64,000 bases of DNA from Algoriphagus sp. TR-M9 (GCF_027594545.1 NZ_CP115160.1:4274501-4338500), one strand, 5' to 3'. Shown: positions 43,425 through 52,324, counted from the stretch's first letter. Notes: a model not told the origin generated them from the sequence alone. Program-made: numbers and translations.

Positions 43425-44863
43425 AACAGACATTCTCTAGAGTAATTGTCAAAGGAGGAGTGCTTTCTCCTGCCGAATTGAAGCAGATTTTAGAACTCGG
43501 CGAGAGTGCCGGGCTGGATACGATTTCACTGGGCTCAAGGCAGGATATCCTCTTTATCAAAGATGATGATTCACTGAAAATCGACGCTCAGGAGAAATTT
43601 CAGTTTGTCTCCCCAGAGGAAATCGGATCTGAAAACATAGTTTCTTCCTATGCATCTGCAGATATTTTCCCAAACACGCCTTGGCTTACCGGGGATCGTT
43701 ACCTCTACATTTTGGAAAATTTCAGGCAGCAACCCCACTTAAAAATCAACATTACCGATCCCAAGCAACGCTTGGTACCGCTTTTTACAGGACATCTTAA
43801 TTTCATTGCTTCAGCGCATGAAGACTATTGGTATCTGTACGTACGGCTGCCAGACTGGGAGGAGAACCAGATGTATCCGGCACTGATATACAGCTGGGAC
43901 ATAGCTAAGGTCGCTACGGCGATTGAGGATATTCTCCAAGAGGAACCCGAGACTGCTGAGGTCTTATTTGAGTTGGTCAATGATGCGGTGGATTCCAACA
44001 ACAGGACTGTGGACAAGCCTTTGGAGGTTCCCTTTTACCCTTTTCCCTACTATGAAGGCATCAATCGCGTGGGCGACGACCGTTATTGGCTGGGCTTATA
44101 TTGGAGAAACAACAAGTACTATATAGATTTTCTGAAAGTACTCTGTGACCTCTGCGCCGACAGCAAAATCGGAAAAATCTCCATTACACCTTGGAAATCC
44201 ATCATTATCAAAGGAATACCAGAAAATTCCAAAATCGAATGGGAAAGGCTGCTGGGCCGCTATGGGATCAATGTGCGCCACTCCATGTTGGAATTGAACT
44301 GGCACCTTCCGGTAAATAACAAAGCGGCACTCAAGCTGAAAGAGTACTTAGTGGAAAACTTTGACAAGCGGGATATCAGTACCTATGGACTGACTTTTGG
44401 AATCACAGATTACACTCGAAAGGCATATTATTTTACATCTATCATTATAGAGAAAAACCAGCCTCCAGTTGGTCTGGACGGCGTAAAAATCCGAGACACC
44501 TATAACCTGCTGTATGCCAAAAATTTTGACCCAAACACCCAGCAATACATCGTGCATGTGCAGGAGGTGGACAAGGCAGAACTCCCGCGATTACTCATCG
44601 AACTGAGTAAAATGTACTTCGAGCAGCTGGGCAAAAAGCCTGTAGAATCCAAAAAATCTATTTCCCCAAAAGAGACCATCAAAACCGAAGCGTATCAGTG
44701 CACAGACTGTCTCACGGTCTATGATCCAAAGTATGGTGATGAATCTCAGCATATTGAGGCCATGACAACTTTTGAGGATTTGCCTGAGGATTATCATTGC
44801 TCCCTTTGCGAAGCACCAAAGTCGAATTTTGTGAAAAGGGTCTTTGAGAAAGAAGTGGACTAG
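43421..44863 (+). CDS. Sulfite/nitrite-reductase-like protein lacking siroheme ligands, fused to rubredoxin
   Basis: 480 residues. The N-terminal KGGVLSPAELKQIL...GLGSRQDI-like segment (about 12-45) and a second copy, LCDLCADSKIGKISITPWKSIIIKG (read in two parts, about 240-265), match the paired ferredoxin-like half domains of sulfite/nitrite reductases. The segment between (HLKINITDPKQRLVPLFTG, then LNFIAS and YWYLYVRL) aligns with the siroheme domain, but no Cys is found where four are needed. The C-terminus is a rubredoxin with Cys427, Cys430, Cys460 and Cys463. It is translated through an ATGA overlap with nasA, so it probably acts as electron carrier or assembly partner. Reading the middle as a degenerate SiR fold is my own inference. 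Confidence 0.8.
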   Translation: MKQTFSRVIVKGGVLSPAELKQILELGESAGLDTISLGSRQDILFIKDDDSLKIDAQEKFQFVSPEEIGSENIVSSYASADIFPNTPWLTGDRYLYILENFRQQPHLKINITDPKQRLVPLFTGHLNFIASAHEDYWYLYVRLPDWEENQMYPALIYSWDIAKVATAIEDILQEEPETAEVLFELVNDAVDSNNRTVDKPLEVPFYPFPYYEGINRVGDDRYWLGLYWRNNKYYIDFLKVLCDLCADSKIGKISITPWKSIIIKGIPENSKIEWERLLGRYGINVRHSMLELNWHLPVNNKAALKLKEYLVENFDKRDISTYGLTFGITDYTRKAYYFTSIIIEKNQPPVGLDGVKIRDTYNLLYAKNFDPNTQQYIVHVQEVDKAELPRLLIELSKMYFEQLGKKPVESKKSISPKETIKTEAYQCTDCLTVYDPKYGDESQHIEAMTTFEDLPEDYHCSLCEAPKSNFVKRVFEKEVD

Positions 44864-44877
44864 TAAAACTAGTTTTT
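44859..44877 (+). terminator. Possible weak terminator after the rubredoxin fusion gene
   Basis: ACTAGT-aaa-ACTAGT followed by five T overlaps the TAG stop codon. The stem is only six A/T-rich pairs. The rest of the 235-bp gap holds the porin promoter region. Confidence 0.45.
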
Positions 44878-45024
44878 AGAAGTTAGCCCCCATTCCTAAC
44901 CTTAAGGTGCTAGCCGCTTTTTCTGAGCCTAGGAAAAAGGAACAACAAGCTGTAAACAGGGGACTTACAAACTAATCCTATTCAAGTTTTTCAATACTAT
45001 CCAAGAAAATAATACTTAGATTAT

Positions 45025-45069
45025 TACGTATTTATCTAGCTTATTTATAAGTATTTTTACTTATATTTA
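45025..45069 (+). promoter_or_regulatory. Operator of the porin gene
   Basis: The perfect palindrome TAAGTA-TTTT-TACTTA (45048-45063) overlaps a TATATTTA -7-like element and ends 35 bp before the ATG. An extra TACGTA-TTTA half lies at 45025-45034. With flanking bases each arm gives ATAAGTA/TACTTAT, both exact NarL heptamers, facing outward. Confidence 0.68.
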
Positions 45070-45098
45070 TTCCTGATTTTAACTTTAACAGAAGGAAT

Positions 45099-46376
45099 AT
45101 GAAAAAGCTTGTTACCCTACTTTTCTTGTCAATTACGCTCGGAAAACTCGCTAAGGCTCAGGAGTTCACACTGGATGCAGATATTCGTCCGCGATTTGAA
45201 TACAGACATGGATTTTCCAGCCTTTATGCAGATGAAGCTAAGCCTGCAGCCTTTGTCACGCAGCGCTCTAGATTGAATTTCGCATTTAAAGATCAAAAGT
45301 GGAGCCTTTATTTCAGTGCCCAGGACGTAAGTACTTGGGGTGATACTCAGCAACTGAGTGCAACGGATGGGAATAATTCATTCTCCATTTTCCAAGGTTG
45401 GATACGCTATGCTTTCGATGAAAACTGGGGAATCAAACTTGGTAGGCAGGTACTTTCATACGATGATCAGCGAATCCTTGGAGCCACAGACTGGGCCATG
45501 CAGGGAAGAACCCATGATGCTGCAATGCTCCAATTTTCCAGAAACAAATTCGATCTGGACCTGGCTTTTGCTTTTAACCAAGAGGGACAGTATAACTTCG
45601 GAACGGACTATACCATCAGGGGTGGATTTTCCTATAAGACCATGCAAATGGCCCACCTGACTAAAGCCTGGGATCAAGCCACTTTTAGTTTTCTTTTTAT
45701 GAATACTGGTTTTCAGAAATATACCAATGATCCCATTCCCCAAACCGACGGCTTATATTATAGACAAACTACCGGAACTTATTATAGCTTTCCGATTTCC
45801 TTCCTGACCATCACAGGCTCTGCCTACCTACAAAGCGGAATGGCCAATGCCGCTACCGATCTATCGGCATACCAATACATGATCGAAGCGAAATACAAAG
45901 CCGGTAAAGTCACTCTGATCGCAGGCTTTGAATCCCTGAGTGGCACAGATCAAGCAGGCGAGGATAAAAATAAATCCTTCTTTCCTCTCTATGGAACCAA
46001 CCACAAATTCAATGGATTTATGGATTATTTCTACGTGGGAAATCATGCCAACAATGTGGGTTTGAATGACTTTTACGGAAAAGTGCAACTGGCAGTGGCT
46101 TCAAAAGGAAATCTAGGACTTGATCTTCATTATTTCTCAGCCAATGCAGAACTAGCGGACGATTTCAGTAAAAATCTGGGAGCAGAACTAGACCTCTATT
46201 ACAGCCATTCTTTGGGCCAATATGTGAAGATCGCCGGAGGATATTCCCAGCTCTTTGCCACAGAAAGTATGAGTGTGCTCAAAGGCGGGGTGACTTCAGA
46301 CAATACCAACAACTGGGGCTGGGTGCAGCTGATAGTGAATCCTAGGTTGCTGACGTATAAGGTTAAGGGGGAGTAA
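45099..46376 (+). CDS. Outer-membrane porin, alginate-export family
   Basis: 425 residues with a signal peptide (ends near KLAKAQ) and a beta-barrel body of alternating strands (AFVTQRSRLNFAF, WSLYFSAQDVSTWG, GIKLGRQVLSYDDQRILG). The alginate_exp family includes many porins with no alginate role, and there are no alginate genes here. Being under the same operator as the nitrate genes, it is inferred to let nitrate or nitrite cross the outer membrane. It is transcribed alone. Confidence 0.83.
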   Translation: MKKLVTLLFLSITLGKLAKAQEFTLDADIRPRFEYRHGFSSLYADEAKPAAFVTQRSRLNFAFKDQKWSLYFSAQDVSTWGDTQQLSATDGNNSFSIFQGWIRYAFDENWGIKLGRQVLSYDDQRILGATDWAMQGRTHDAAMLQFSRNKFDLDLAFAFNQEGQYNFGTDYTIRGGFSYKTMQMAHLTKAWDQATFSFLFMNTGFQKYTNDPIPQTDGLYYRQTTGTYYSFPISFLTITGSAYLQSGMANAATDLSAYQYMIEAKYKAGKVTLIAGFESLSGTDQAGEDKNKSFFPLYGTNHKFNGFMDYFYVGNHANNVGLNDFYGKVQLAVASKGNLGLDLHYFSANAELADDFSKNLGAELDLYYSHSLGQYVKIAGGYSQLFATESMSVLKGGVTSDNTNNWGWVQLIVNPRLLTYKVKGE

Positions 46377-46548
46377 CATACTCAAATTCAATTGAATCCT
46401 TCATGTGCAGAAACGGAGTGATGGCTGTAACCAATATCTCTCTGCTCAACTTCTTATCAATGATTATGCTTTAGTAGAGTAATCTTTCTCTGAACTCTCT
46501 GCTCAGAGTACATACCATTATATTATGACTTCGGCAAACCCCTAAAAA

Positions 46549-47076
46549 ATGGAATTAGCAAAACATTGTGAATTATGTGATCATAGGGTGTTTGACTTAT
46601 CAACTGGTACCACATGTGGTTTAACCTCAATGAGGCCTGATTTTAAGGGTAAATGTCCGAATATCAAATTTGGTGATAATCATATCCGACGTATAAGGGA
46701 AGTGAACATTGAGCATTATAGAGTTGCATCTAAAAAGTGGATGAACGTTGCCCATTTTATTCTCTATTTCATGATTGGAGTTACAATAATGCTAGGTGGG
46801 TATTTTCTAGGTTCAATGGCTTGGGACAAGGGAGTTGTCTCCAAAGTACCTTTAATTATTATTGGCGTTGGTTTTCTCATTATTCCTTTCGCCACTGGTC
46901 CTTTAATATCGTTCCGACAAGATTTCCAAATTGAAAAGAAAAGGAAAATGAAGATGGATCAACTATTAAAATCATATAATATCGAATATGATTCGGAAAT
47001 AATAGTTGACGAGGATGTTCATGGAAACAAAGATTATAATGCAAAAATCAGTTTTTCAAGACTGCATTATAAATGA
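46549..47076 (+). CDS. Unknown membrane protein with N-terminal zinc-ribbon-like Cys motif
   Basis: 175 residues, family not recognised. Residues 7-36 hold Cys7-x2-Cys10, Cys23 and Cys36 in CELCDHRVFDL / TTCGL / KGKCPNI, a plausible zinc site. Two membrane helices follow (about 64-88 and 99-121), then a charged cytoplasmic tail of about 50 residues. The gene is more AT-rich than its neighbours and has none of the nitrate operator sequence upstream. It sits between the porin and the convergent moaA, so a link to nitrate use is not shown; it may be a later insertion. Confidence 0.72.
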   Translation: MELAKHCELCDHRVFDLSTGTTCGLTSMRPDFKGKCPNIKFGDNHIRRIREVNIEHYRVASKKWMNVAHFILYFMIGVTIMLGGYFLGSMAWDKGVVSKVPLIIIGVGFLIIPFATGPLISFRQDFQIEKKRKMKMDQLLKSYNIEYDSEIIVDEDVHGNKDYNAKISFSRLHYK

Positions 47077-47151
47077 ATTTCTTTTCAAAACTCCTCAGCT
47101 TCCTATCAATAATCTATGCACACAACCTATGTAGGATTTAAATCCTATACT

Positions 47152-48162
47152 TCACCCCCCAATCGCAATCATACTTCGATTATCTGAATGAAGTGCCGGG
47201 TCGGATAATTTCTCCATGCTGTCCATCCCGGCTCGAAGAGCTTTTTTATTCAAAATGGACTCCAAGATCAGCTTTTCCACATCTTCCCCAGCCCGCATAG
47301 CCGACAGCAGGTCGATTTCATGATTGGAGAAAAGACAGTTTTTGATACGCCCATTGGCAGTCAGGCGAATCCTGTTGCAGGTGCCACAAAATGGATTGGT
47401 CACCGAGGAGATAATTCCAAAAGTCCCTTTATATCCTGCCACCTGAAATTTCCGGGCAGTAAAATTCTTTTCATTCGGCAAGGAAGCAATTTGTGCTGAA
47501 CCAAAACGAGCTGACAGATGATCCAGGATTTCCTGCTCGGAAACCATTTTTGATCTGTCCCAGCGATTGCCATCGAAGGGCATAAATTCAATAAAACGCA
47601 CGGAGACCTCATAGTCTCTGGTCAAGTTCACAAAATCCACAATTTCATCCTCATTGGTCCCTTTGATCAACACCGCATTGATCTTCAGATCAAAATCCTC
47701 TTGGAGCAGCTCAAAATTGTCCAAGGTTTTTTGAAATCCGGATCGCCTGGTAATCTCTTGAAAGCGGCTTTCTTTCAAAGTATCCAGACTGAAATTGATT
47801 TTTTTAACCCCAAATTTCTTCAAGTTATCCACATGCCTATCGATCAGCAAACCATTCGTAGTAATGGAGATTTCCACAGGCATTCGGGACAAGCCTTCCA
47901 GGATCACACTAATGTCTTTGCGCAGCAGTGGCTCACCTCCGGTAAGCCGAATTTTGTCTACGCCCAGCCCAACAAAAATTCTCGCAAACTCTAGTACTTC
48001 TTCTGCACTCATGATGGTGGCTTTAGGACTGAGTGCGATTCCCTCAGCGGGCATGCAGTAGCTACAGCGCAGATTGCACTTCTCGATCAGCGAAATCCTC
48101 AAGTAATTGTGAACTCGCCCAAATCGATCTCTAAGCTCCTGAATATTACCCGATTGGGTCAT
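47152..48162 (-). CDS. moaA: GTP 3',8-cyclase, molybdenum cofactor synthesis
   Basis: 336 residues; a radical-SAM enzyme that starts cofactor synthesis from GTP. The SAM cluster is Cys29-x3-Cys33-x2-Cys36 (CNLRCSYC). The second, substrate-side cluster lies in CGTCNRIRLT and KNCLF. The C-terminal Gly-Gly needed for activity is present (IAIGG). It is the last gene of the minus-strand operon, starting 17 bases inside moaCB. Confidence 0.96.
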   Translation of the reverse strand: MTQSGNIQELRDRFGRVHNYLRISLIEKCNLRCSYCMPAEGIALSPKATIMSAEEVLEFARIFVGLGVDKIRLTGGEPLLRKDISVILEGLSRMPVEISITTNGLLIDRHVDNLKKFGVKKINFSLDTLKESRFQEITRRSGFQKTLDNFELLQEDFDLKINAVLIKGTNEDEIVDFVNLTRDYEVSVRFIEFMPFDGNRWDRSKMVSEQEILDHLSARFGSAQIASLPNEKNFTARKFQVAGYKGTFGIISSVTNPFCGTCNRIRLTANGRIKNCLFSNHEIDLLSAMRAGEDVEKLILESILNKKALRAGMDSMEKLSDPALHSDNRSMIAIGG

Positions 48163-49063
48163 GATTAGCTCCTTTTAATATTTGAAATACATGCAATAAA
48201 TGTGGGAAAACCGCATCCATAGATTCCTTTGCCCCATTGGTAGATCCTGGCAAAGCCAGAATAATGCTATCTCCAATCGTGCCGGCCACGGATCGGGAAA
48301 GCATGGCAAATGGCATCATCTTTTGTCCGTAACTTCTAATTGCTTCCTCTACTCCGGGGATTCGTCGCTCCAGAATAGGTTCCAAAGCCTCAGGCGTTAC
48401 GTCCCGCTTAGATAGCCCGGTTCCTCCAGTGAAAATCACCAGTTGGTTTTTCTCCGAAAGCTCAAATGCTTTAGTCCGGATCTGCTCCAAGTCATCCGGA
48501 ATCACCTCATACGAGGAAGTTTTCACGCCATGAATTTCCAACTTATCCACAATGGCCTTTCCGGCTTTATCCTCTTTGATGCCTTTGGAAATAGAATCCG
48601 AGCAAACGACCACAGCAGCCTGGACCTGCTTTTCATTTCTATCCTTAAAACTGGATTTGCCGCCGGTCTTCTTTACCAACCCGATTTCCCGGATAACAAT
48701 TCCCTTATCTATGGGCTTGAGCATGTCATACATGGTCAGCGCAATCACCGATGCTCCATGCATAGCCTCTACCTCTACACCCGTTTTATAGACGGTTTTC
48801 ACCGTGATATAAATGTGGATCTCCAAGCCTTCAATTTCATACTCCACCGCAGTGTATTCCACAGGAAGCGGATGGCAATCCGGAATGGTGATATGCGTGT
48901 TTTTCACTGCGAAAAGTCCCGCCACCTTCGCCATTTCAAACACATTGCCTTTTGGCACACGGTTTTCCACCACTGCCGCGATGGTTTCTTCTAAACTTAC
49001 CTGCACGATCGCCTTGGCTTTGGCTGTGCGAAGTGTGGTGACTTTATGCGTAATATCTACCAT
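48146..49063 (-). CDS. moaCB: Bifunctional MoaC / MoaB-MogA protein
   Basis: 305 residues in two domains. 1-140 is MoaC, cyclic pyranopterin monophosphate synthase (KGNVFEMAKVAG, IPDCHPLPV, KTGVEVEAMHGASV, TGGKSSFKD). 145-305 is MoaB/MogA, molybdopterin adenylyltransferase (VVVCSDSISKG, FTGGTGLSKRDVTPEAL, ALPGSTNGAKESM). The fusion combines an early and a late step of the pathway. It overlaps moaA by 17 bases. A 128-bp gap with a dispersed repeat separates it from moaE. Confidence 0.94.
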   Translation of the reverse strand: MVDITHKVTTLRTAKAKAIVQVSLEETIAAVVENRVPKGNVFEMAKVAGLFAVKNTHITIPDCHPLPVEYTAVEYEIEGLEIHIYITVKTVYKTGVEVEAMHGASVIALTMYDMLKPIDKGIVIREIGLVKKTGGKSSFKDRNEKQVQAAVVVCSDSISKGIKEDKAGKAIVDKLEIHGVKTSSYEVIPDDLEQIRTKAFELSEKNQLVIFTGGTGLSKRDVTPEALEPILERRIPGVEEAIRSYGQKMMPFAMLSRSVAGTIGDSIILALPGSTNGAKESMDAVFPHLLHVFQILKGANHDPIG

Positions 49064-49099
49064 TTCTAATTTTAATCTCTACTCGTGTTCATCAGAATA

Positions 49100-49124
49100 T
49101 CCTTCGACTTCACTCAGGATGACA
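49100..49124. repeat. Dispersed CCTTCGACTTCACTCAGGAT-type repeat
   Basis: This 25-base word inside the moaE-moaCB gap is one I recall as a very common intergenic repeat in Bacteroidota and other genomes (reverse form CATCCTGAGTGAAGTCGAAG). Only one copy is in this window. Confidence 0.55.
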
Positions 49125-49191
49125 CTAGAATCGTTCACTACCAATCTATCCAAAACGATTTTAGAATTCAGACTATAGCCTTCCGAATTTC

Positions 49192-49620
49192 TCAACTATT
49201 TACTTTCCATTGATGATCGGCATTGTCCAGAATCTCTTTACCAAAGATCGGCACCTGTTCTTTGACCTGATTCACTAGCCATTCTGTAGCCTCATACACT
49301 TGCTTTCTTCTCGGAGAGGATACGAATACGAAAATGCAAACCTCCCCGACTTTTACCTTACCCAGGCTATGATAAATATGTAGGCATGTCAGATCGAATT
49401 GCTCAAATGCCGCCTCACGAATCTCGTGGAGCTTTTCGTTTGCCATTTCCTCATAAGTGGTGTATTTTATGGCAACAACTTTTTGATCGCCGACTTCATC
49501 TGCACGAACCTGGCCCAAGAAAATATTATGCGCCCCGATGGTATGCTTGCCCTGATGCTTGGCAATGGACTCTGCTATAAATTCTGGGGAGATAGCTCCC
49601 TCAAGAAATACTTTTTTCAT
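49192..49620 (-). CDS. moaE: Molybdopterin synthase catalytic subunit
   Basis: 142 residues; inserts two sulfurs carried by MoaD into precursor Z. Family motifs are GAHNIFLGQVRAD, YTTYEEMANEKL, HSLGKVKVGE and SSPRRKQVYEA, with the catalytic Lys in VPIFGKEIL. Its first 20 bases overlap the end of the moeB-rhodanese gene. Confidence 0.95.
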   Translation of the reverse strand: MKKVFLEGAISPEFIAESIAKHQGKHTIGAHNIFLGQVRADEVGDQKVVAIKYTTYEEMANEKLHEIREAAFEQFDLTCLHIYHSLGKVKVGEVCIFVFVSSPRRKQVYEATEWLVNQVKEQVPIFGKEILDNADHQWKVNS

Positions 49621-50647
49621 GTTGAGTTGATTGGGTTTTCAATTGTATTAAGTCTTTAGCTCCTCCGCGGATGGCTTTCACCTCAGAAAATTTAGCCTCC
49701 TGCAAAATCTTGGAAGCTGCAATAGCCCGGGTACCTGCCTGGCAAAAAACGCTAATCGGCCTGTCTCTGGGAATCTCATCCAAACGCCTCTCCAGGGCAG
49801 AAAGCGGGAGGTTAATACAATTTGTGAATTGAAGGAATGGCACTTCACCGATTTCACGCACATCCAGTAAGATTCCACTTTGTGCCAAAGCTTCCTCAGG
49901 AGAAATAAAGTCTACCTTCACCGTAGGAACCCTCTCCACCACTTCTCCTTCCGGCATCTCCAAATCAAAAATCTGCTGCTCATTGGAAAGCAGATTATAG
50001 ATGAGGATCTTCCCGGAAAGCACCTCTCCAATTCCCAAAACAATCTTCATGGCTTCATTGGCTTGCAACATCCCGATCAAGCCTACTGTGGTACCCAAAA
50101 CTCCGGCCTCTGCACAATTTAAGAGGCTTTGTTCTTCTTCTGGAAATAGGCTTCTGTAGGAGGGACCACCTTGGTAATTGAATACGGAAACCTGTCCCTG
50201 AAATCGAAAGATTGATCCGTAGATCATTGGCTTATTTGCCCGCCTACACGCCTCATCCAAGATATATCTTACCTCCGTATTGTCCGTAGCATCTATCACC
50301 AGGTCATATGCGGAGATCAAGTTATCCACATTTTCCTCCGTGAGAAAAACAGGATAAGACACTGTCTTGACAGCTGAATTTAAGTGATTTATATAGCGCT
50401 TGGCTTCCTGAACTTTATATGAACCAGTAGATTGGTCTGAATATAAAACCTGCCTGTGCAGATTACTCAGCTCCACTTTATCCCCATCCACAATTCCCAA
50501 GTTACCCACGCCTGCCGCAGCGAGGTAAGGTAAAACAGCACAGCCTAATCCTCCAGCACCTACTACAAGGATTTTGCTCTCATGTAGTTTTTGCTGGCCG
50601 GAATCCCTTATGCCGGGAAGGATGATTTGTCGCTGGTATCTTTGCAT
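49601..50647 (-). CDS. moeB: MoeB/ThiF-type adenylyltransferase fused to rhodanese
   Basis: 348 residues. The N-terminal E1-like domain (about 1-240) adenylates the MoaD C-terminus: VVGAGGLGCAVLPYLAAAG, DGDKVELSNLHRQ and DATDNTEVR. The zinc Cys pairs of many MoeB proteins are not obvious. A C-terminal rhodanese domain (about 255-345; LLDVREIGEVP, active Cys in FCQAGTRA) probably delivers sulfur. It is followed by moaE and preceded by moaD with a three-base gap. Confidence 0.93.
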   Translation of the reverse strand: MQRYQRQIILPGIRDSGQQKLHESKILVVGAGGLGCAVLPYLAAAGVGNLGIVDGDKVELSNLHRQVLYSDQSTGSYKVQEAKRYINHLNSAVKTVSYPVFLTEENVDNLISAYDLVIDATDNTEVRYILDEACRRANKPMIYGSIFRFQGQVSVFNYQGGPSYRSLFPEEEQSLLNCAEAGVLGTTVGLIGMLQANEAMKIVLGIGEVLSGKILIYNLLSNEQQIFDLEMPEGEVVERVPTVKVDFISPEEALAQSGILLDVREIGEVPFLQFTNCINLPLSALERRLDEIPRDRPISVFCQAGTRAIAASKILQEAKFSEVKAIRGGAKDLIQLKTQSTQHEKSIS

Positions 50648-50650
50648 TTT

Positions 50651-50887
50651 TTATCCTCCGGAAAAAGGTGGAAGTAAGGCTATTTCATCACTAGCTGTGA
50701 GTTGGATATCTTGCTTTTTGGAAATGATTTTTCGGTTTACCGCCACCTGAAACTGAAACTTACGAAGGCCATATTTGGCATCCAAAAGATCTACCAGTTC
50801 AGCTACGCTGACAGCTTGCAAATCCAAAGCTTCTGAATCGCTTTGCGCAGCTTCTGCTAGGGTTCCAAAGTAATTTACAGTGATCAT
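50651..50887 (-). CDS. moaD: Molybdopterin synthase sulfur carrier subunit
   Basis: 78 residues, ubiquitin-like, ending in LLPPFSGG, the tail that is adenylated by MoeB and thiocarboxylated. It fits MoaD by size and by its place between cobA and moeB. Confidence 0.93.
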   Translation of the reverse strand: MITVNYFGTLAEAAQSDSEALDLQAVSVAELVDLLDAKYGLRKFQFQVAVNRKIISKKQDIQLTASDEIALLPPFSGG

Positions 50888-50915
50888 AGGCTCAAGTTAA
50901 TACAGATGATTCGGA

Positions 50916-51728
50916 TTAGTTAACAAAGGGCAAGGTATTCAGGTTCTGGAAAATAAATTCATCCTCCAGGATCCATTCTTCCTGAAGCTGCTTTTTCACT
51001 CCTGCCAAATGCACCACCTCACCGATTACGATAATCGCTGGTGCAGCCATTCCTTGGTTTGCACTGATCTCCACTATGTTTTGAATGGTTCCCACCACTT
51101 CTTTTTGTTCCGCTTTGGTTCCCTCCTTAATAATCGCGACTGGCAAATCACCCTTTCCAACTGATAGATAAATATCGGCGATTTCGGAAAGCTTGCTCAT
51201 TCCCATCAATACGACCACCGTTGCGGAGGATTTGGCCGCTAGCTTCAGGTCTTTGGAAAGCTTCCTTTCACTCGTGGTGCCGGTAATGACCCAGAAACTA
51301 TCCGCCACACCACGGCTGGTCACCGGAATGCCCAAGGTAGCCGGGACAGCCACGCTGGAAGAGATTCCAGGAATTACGTTTACATTTATTCCATGCTCCA
51401 AAGCATATAGTTCTTCTTCTTTTCCTCTCCCAAAAACAAAAGGATCTCCACCCTTCACACGGACTACATGTCCATATTCCAACGCGTAATTCACAATCAA
51501 CTCATTGATTTCGTCCTGGGAATGGCTGTGTTTACCCACTCTTTTTCCCACGAATACCTGCAGGGCTTGAGCTGCGTGAAGCAATATTTCCTCGCTGACC
51601 AGAGAGTCATACAAGACCACATCTGCGTCGTTCAAAGCGTTCACTGCTTTCAGCGTGAGCAGTTCAGGATCGCCAGGACCTGCACCCAACAAAGTGAGTC
51701 GTGGATTTTTTCCAGTTAATGTTTTCAT
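50916..51728 (-). CDS. cobA: Uroporphyrinogen-III C-methyltransferase
   Basis: 270 residues; a SAM-dependent enzyme that makes precorrin-2, the precursor of siroheme. Motifs: LLGAGPGDPELLTLKA (about 13-28), VRVKGGDPFVFGRG and GISSSVAVPA. It is a stand-alone SUMT, without the CysG dehydrogenase/chelatase module; that function must be encoded elsewhere. Its presence in the cofactor operon serves NirB's siroheme. It shares four bases with mobA. Confidence 0.95.
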   Translation of the reverse strand: MKTLTGKNPRLTLLGAGPGDPELLTLKAVNALNDADVVLYDSLVSEEILLHAAQALQVFVGKRVGKHSHSQDEINELIVNYALEYGHVVRVKGGDPFVFGRGKEEELYALEHGINVNVIPGISSSVAVPATLGIPVTSRGVADSFWVITGTTSERKLSKDLKLAAKSSATVVVLMGMSKLSEIADIYLSVGKGDLPVAIIKEGTKAEQKEVVGTIQNIVEISANQGMAAPAIIVIGEVVHLAGVKKQLQEEWILEDEFIFQNLNTLPFVN

Positions 51729-52309
51729 GGATTCAATAGGTTTAGAGCCTGTAGCTCGGCCCTGCTGTTAATATTTTGTACCAGCGCTTTCTGCTGGGAA
51801 TTGACGCAAAGTTTCTGATGGGACATCAAATTGACCAATGGGCAGAGCTTGAGCCTGTCTGCGATTATAGCTTCTGCAAAAGCTTTTTTGGCTGATTTTC
51901 TATACACACCTAGAAGCGGGTAATCATTTTTGCCATCGTGAAGAAATGTAAGTGATGCCTCGCTTTTACCGGATTCACTCACGAGATTCCGGATCAGCTC
52001 CGTAGTTATTTTCGGCACATCACAGCTCAAAATCAGATTTCTGTCAGTTTTGCTATGCTGCAAAGCCGTATGGATGCCTCCCACCGGGCCCTTGTCCGCA
52101 TAGACATCCTCAATCATAGGCAATCCTATCAATTCATAATCCCCATTACTGGTCACCAGAATAATATTGGAAGTCACTGGCATGACCGCCTCTATGATCC
52201 AGCGGATAAAAGGCTTTCCCTTATACAGCACCAGGCCTTTTTCGGATTGCATTCGTTTGCTTTTGCCTCCACAGAGTATATAGGCCGATATTTCTGAGTT
52301 TTTCTTCAA
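51725..52309 (-). CDS. mobA: Molybdenum cofactor guanylyltransferase
   Basis: 194 residues. The nucleotide-binding start YILCGGKSKRMQSEKGLVLY and the DVPKITTELI Asp are typical of MobA, which adds GMP to make the bis-MGD used by NasA. The frame overlaps cobA by four bases. Confidence 0.92.
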   Translation of the reverse strand: MKKNSEISAYILCGGKSKRMQSEKGLVLYKGKPFIRWIIEAVMPVTSNIILVTSNGDYELIGLPMIEDVYADKGPVGGIHTALQHSKTDRNLILSCDVPKITTELIRNLVSESGKSEASLTFLHDGKNDYPLLGVYRKSAKKAFAEAIIADRLKLCPLVNLMSHQKLCVNSQQKALVQNINSRAELQALNLLNP

Positions 52310-52324
52310 TTTTTCAGACCGCTT

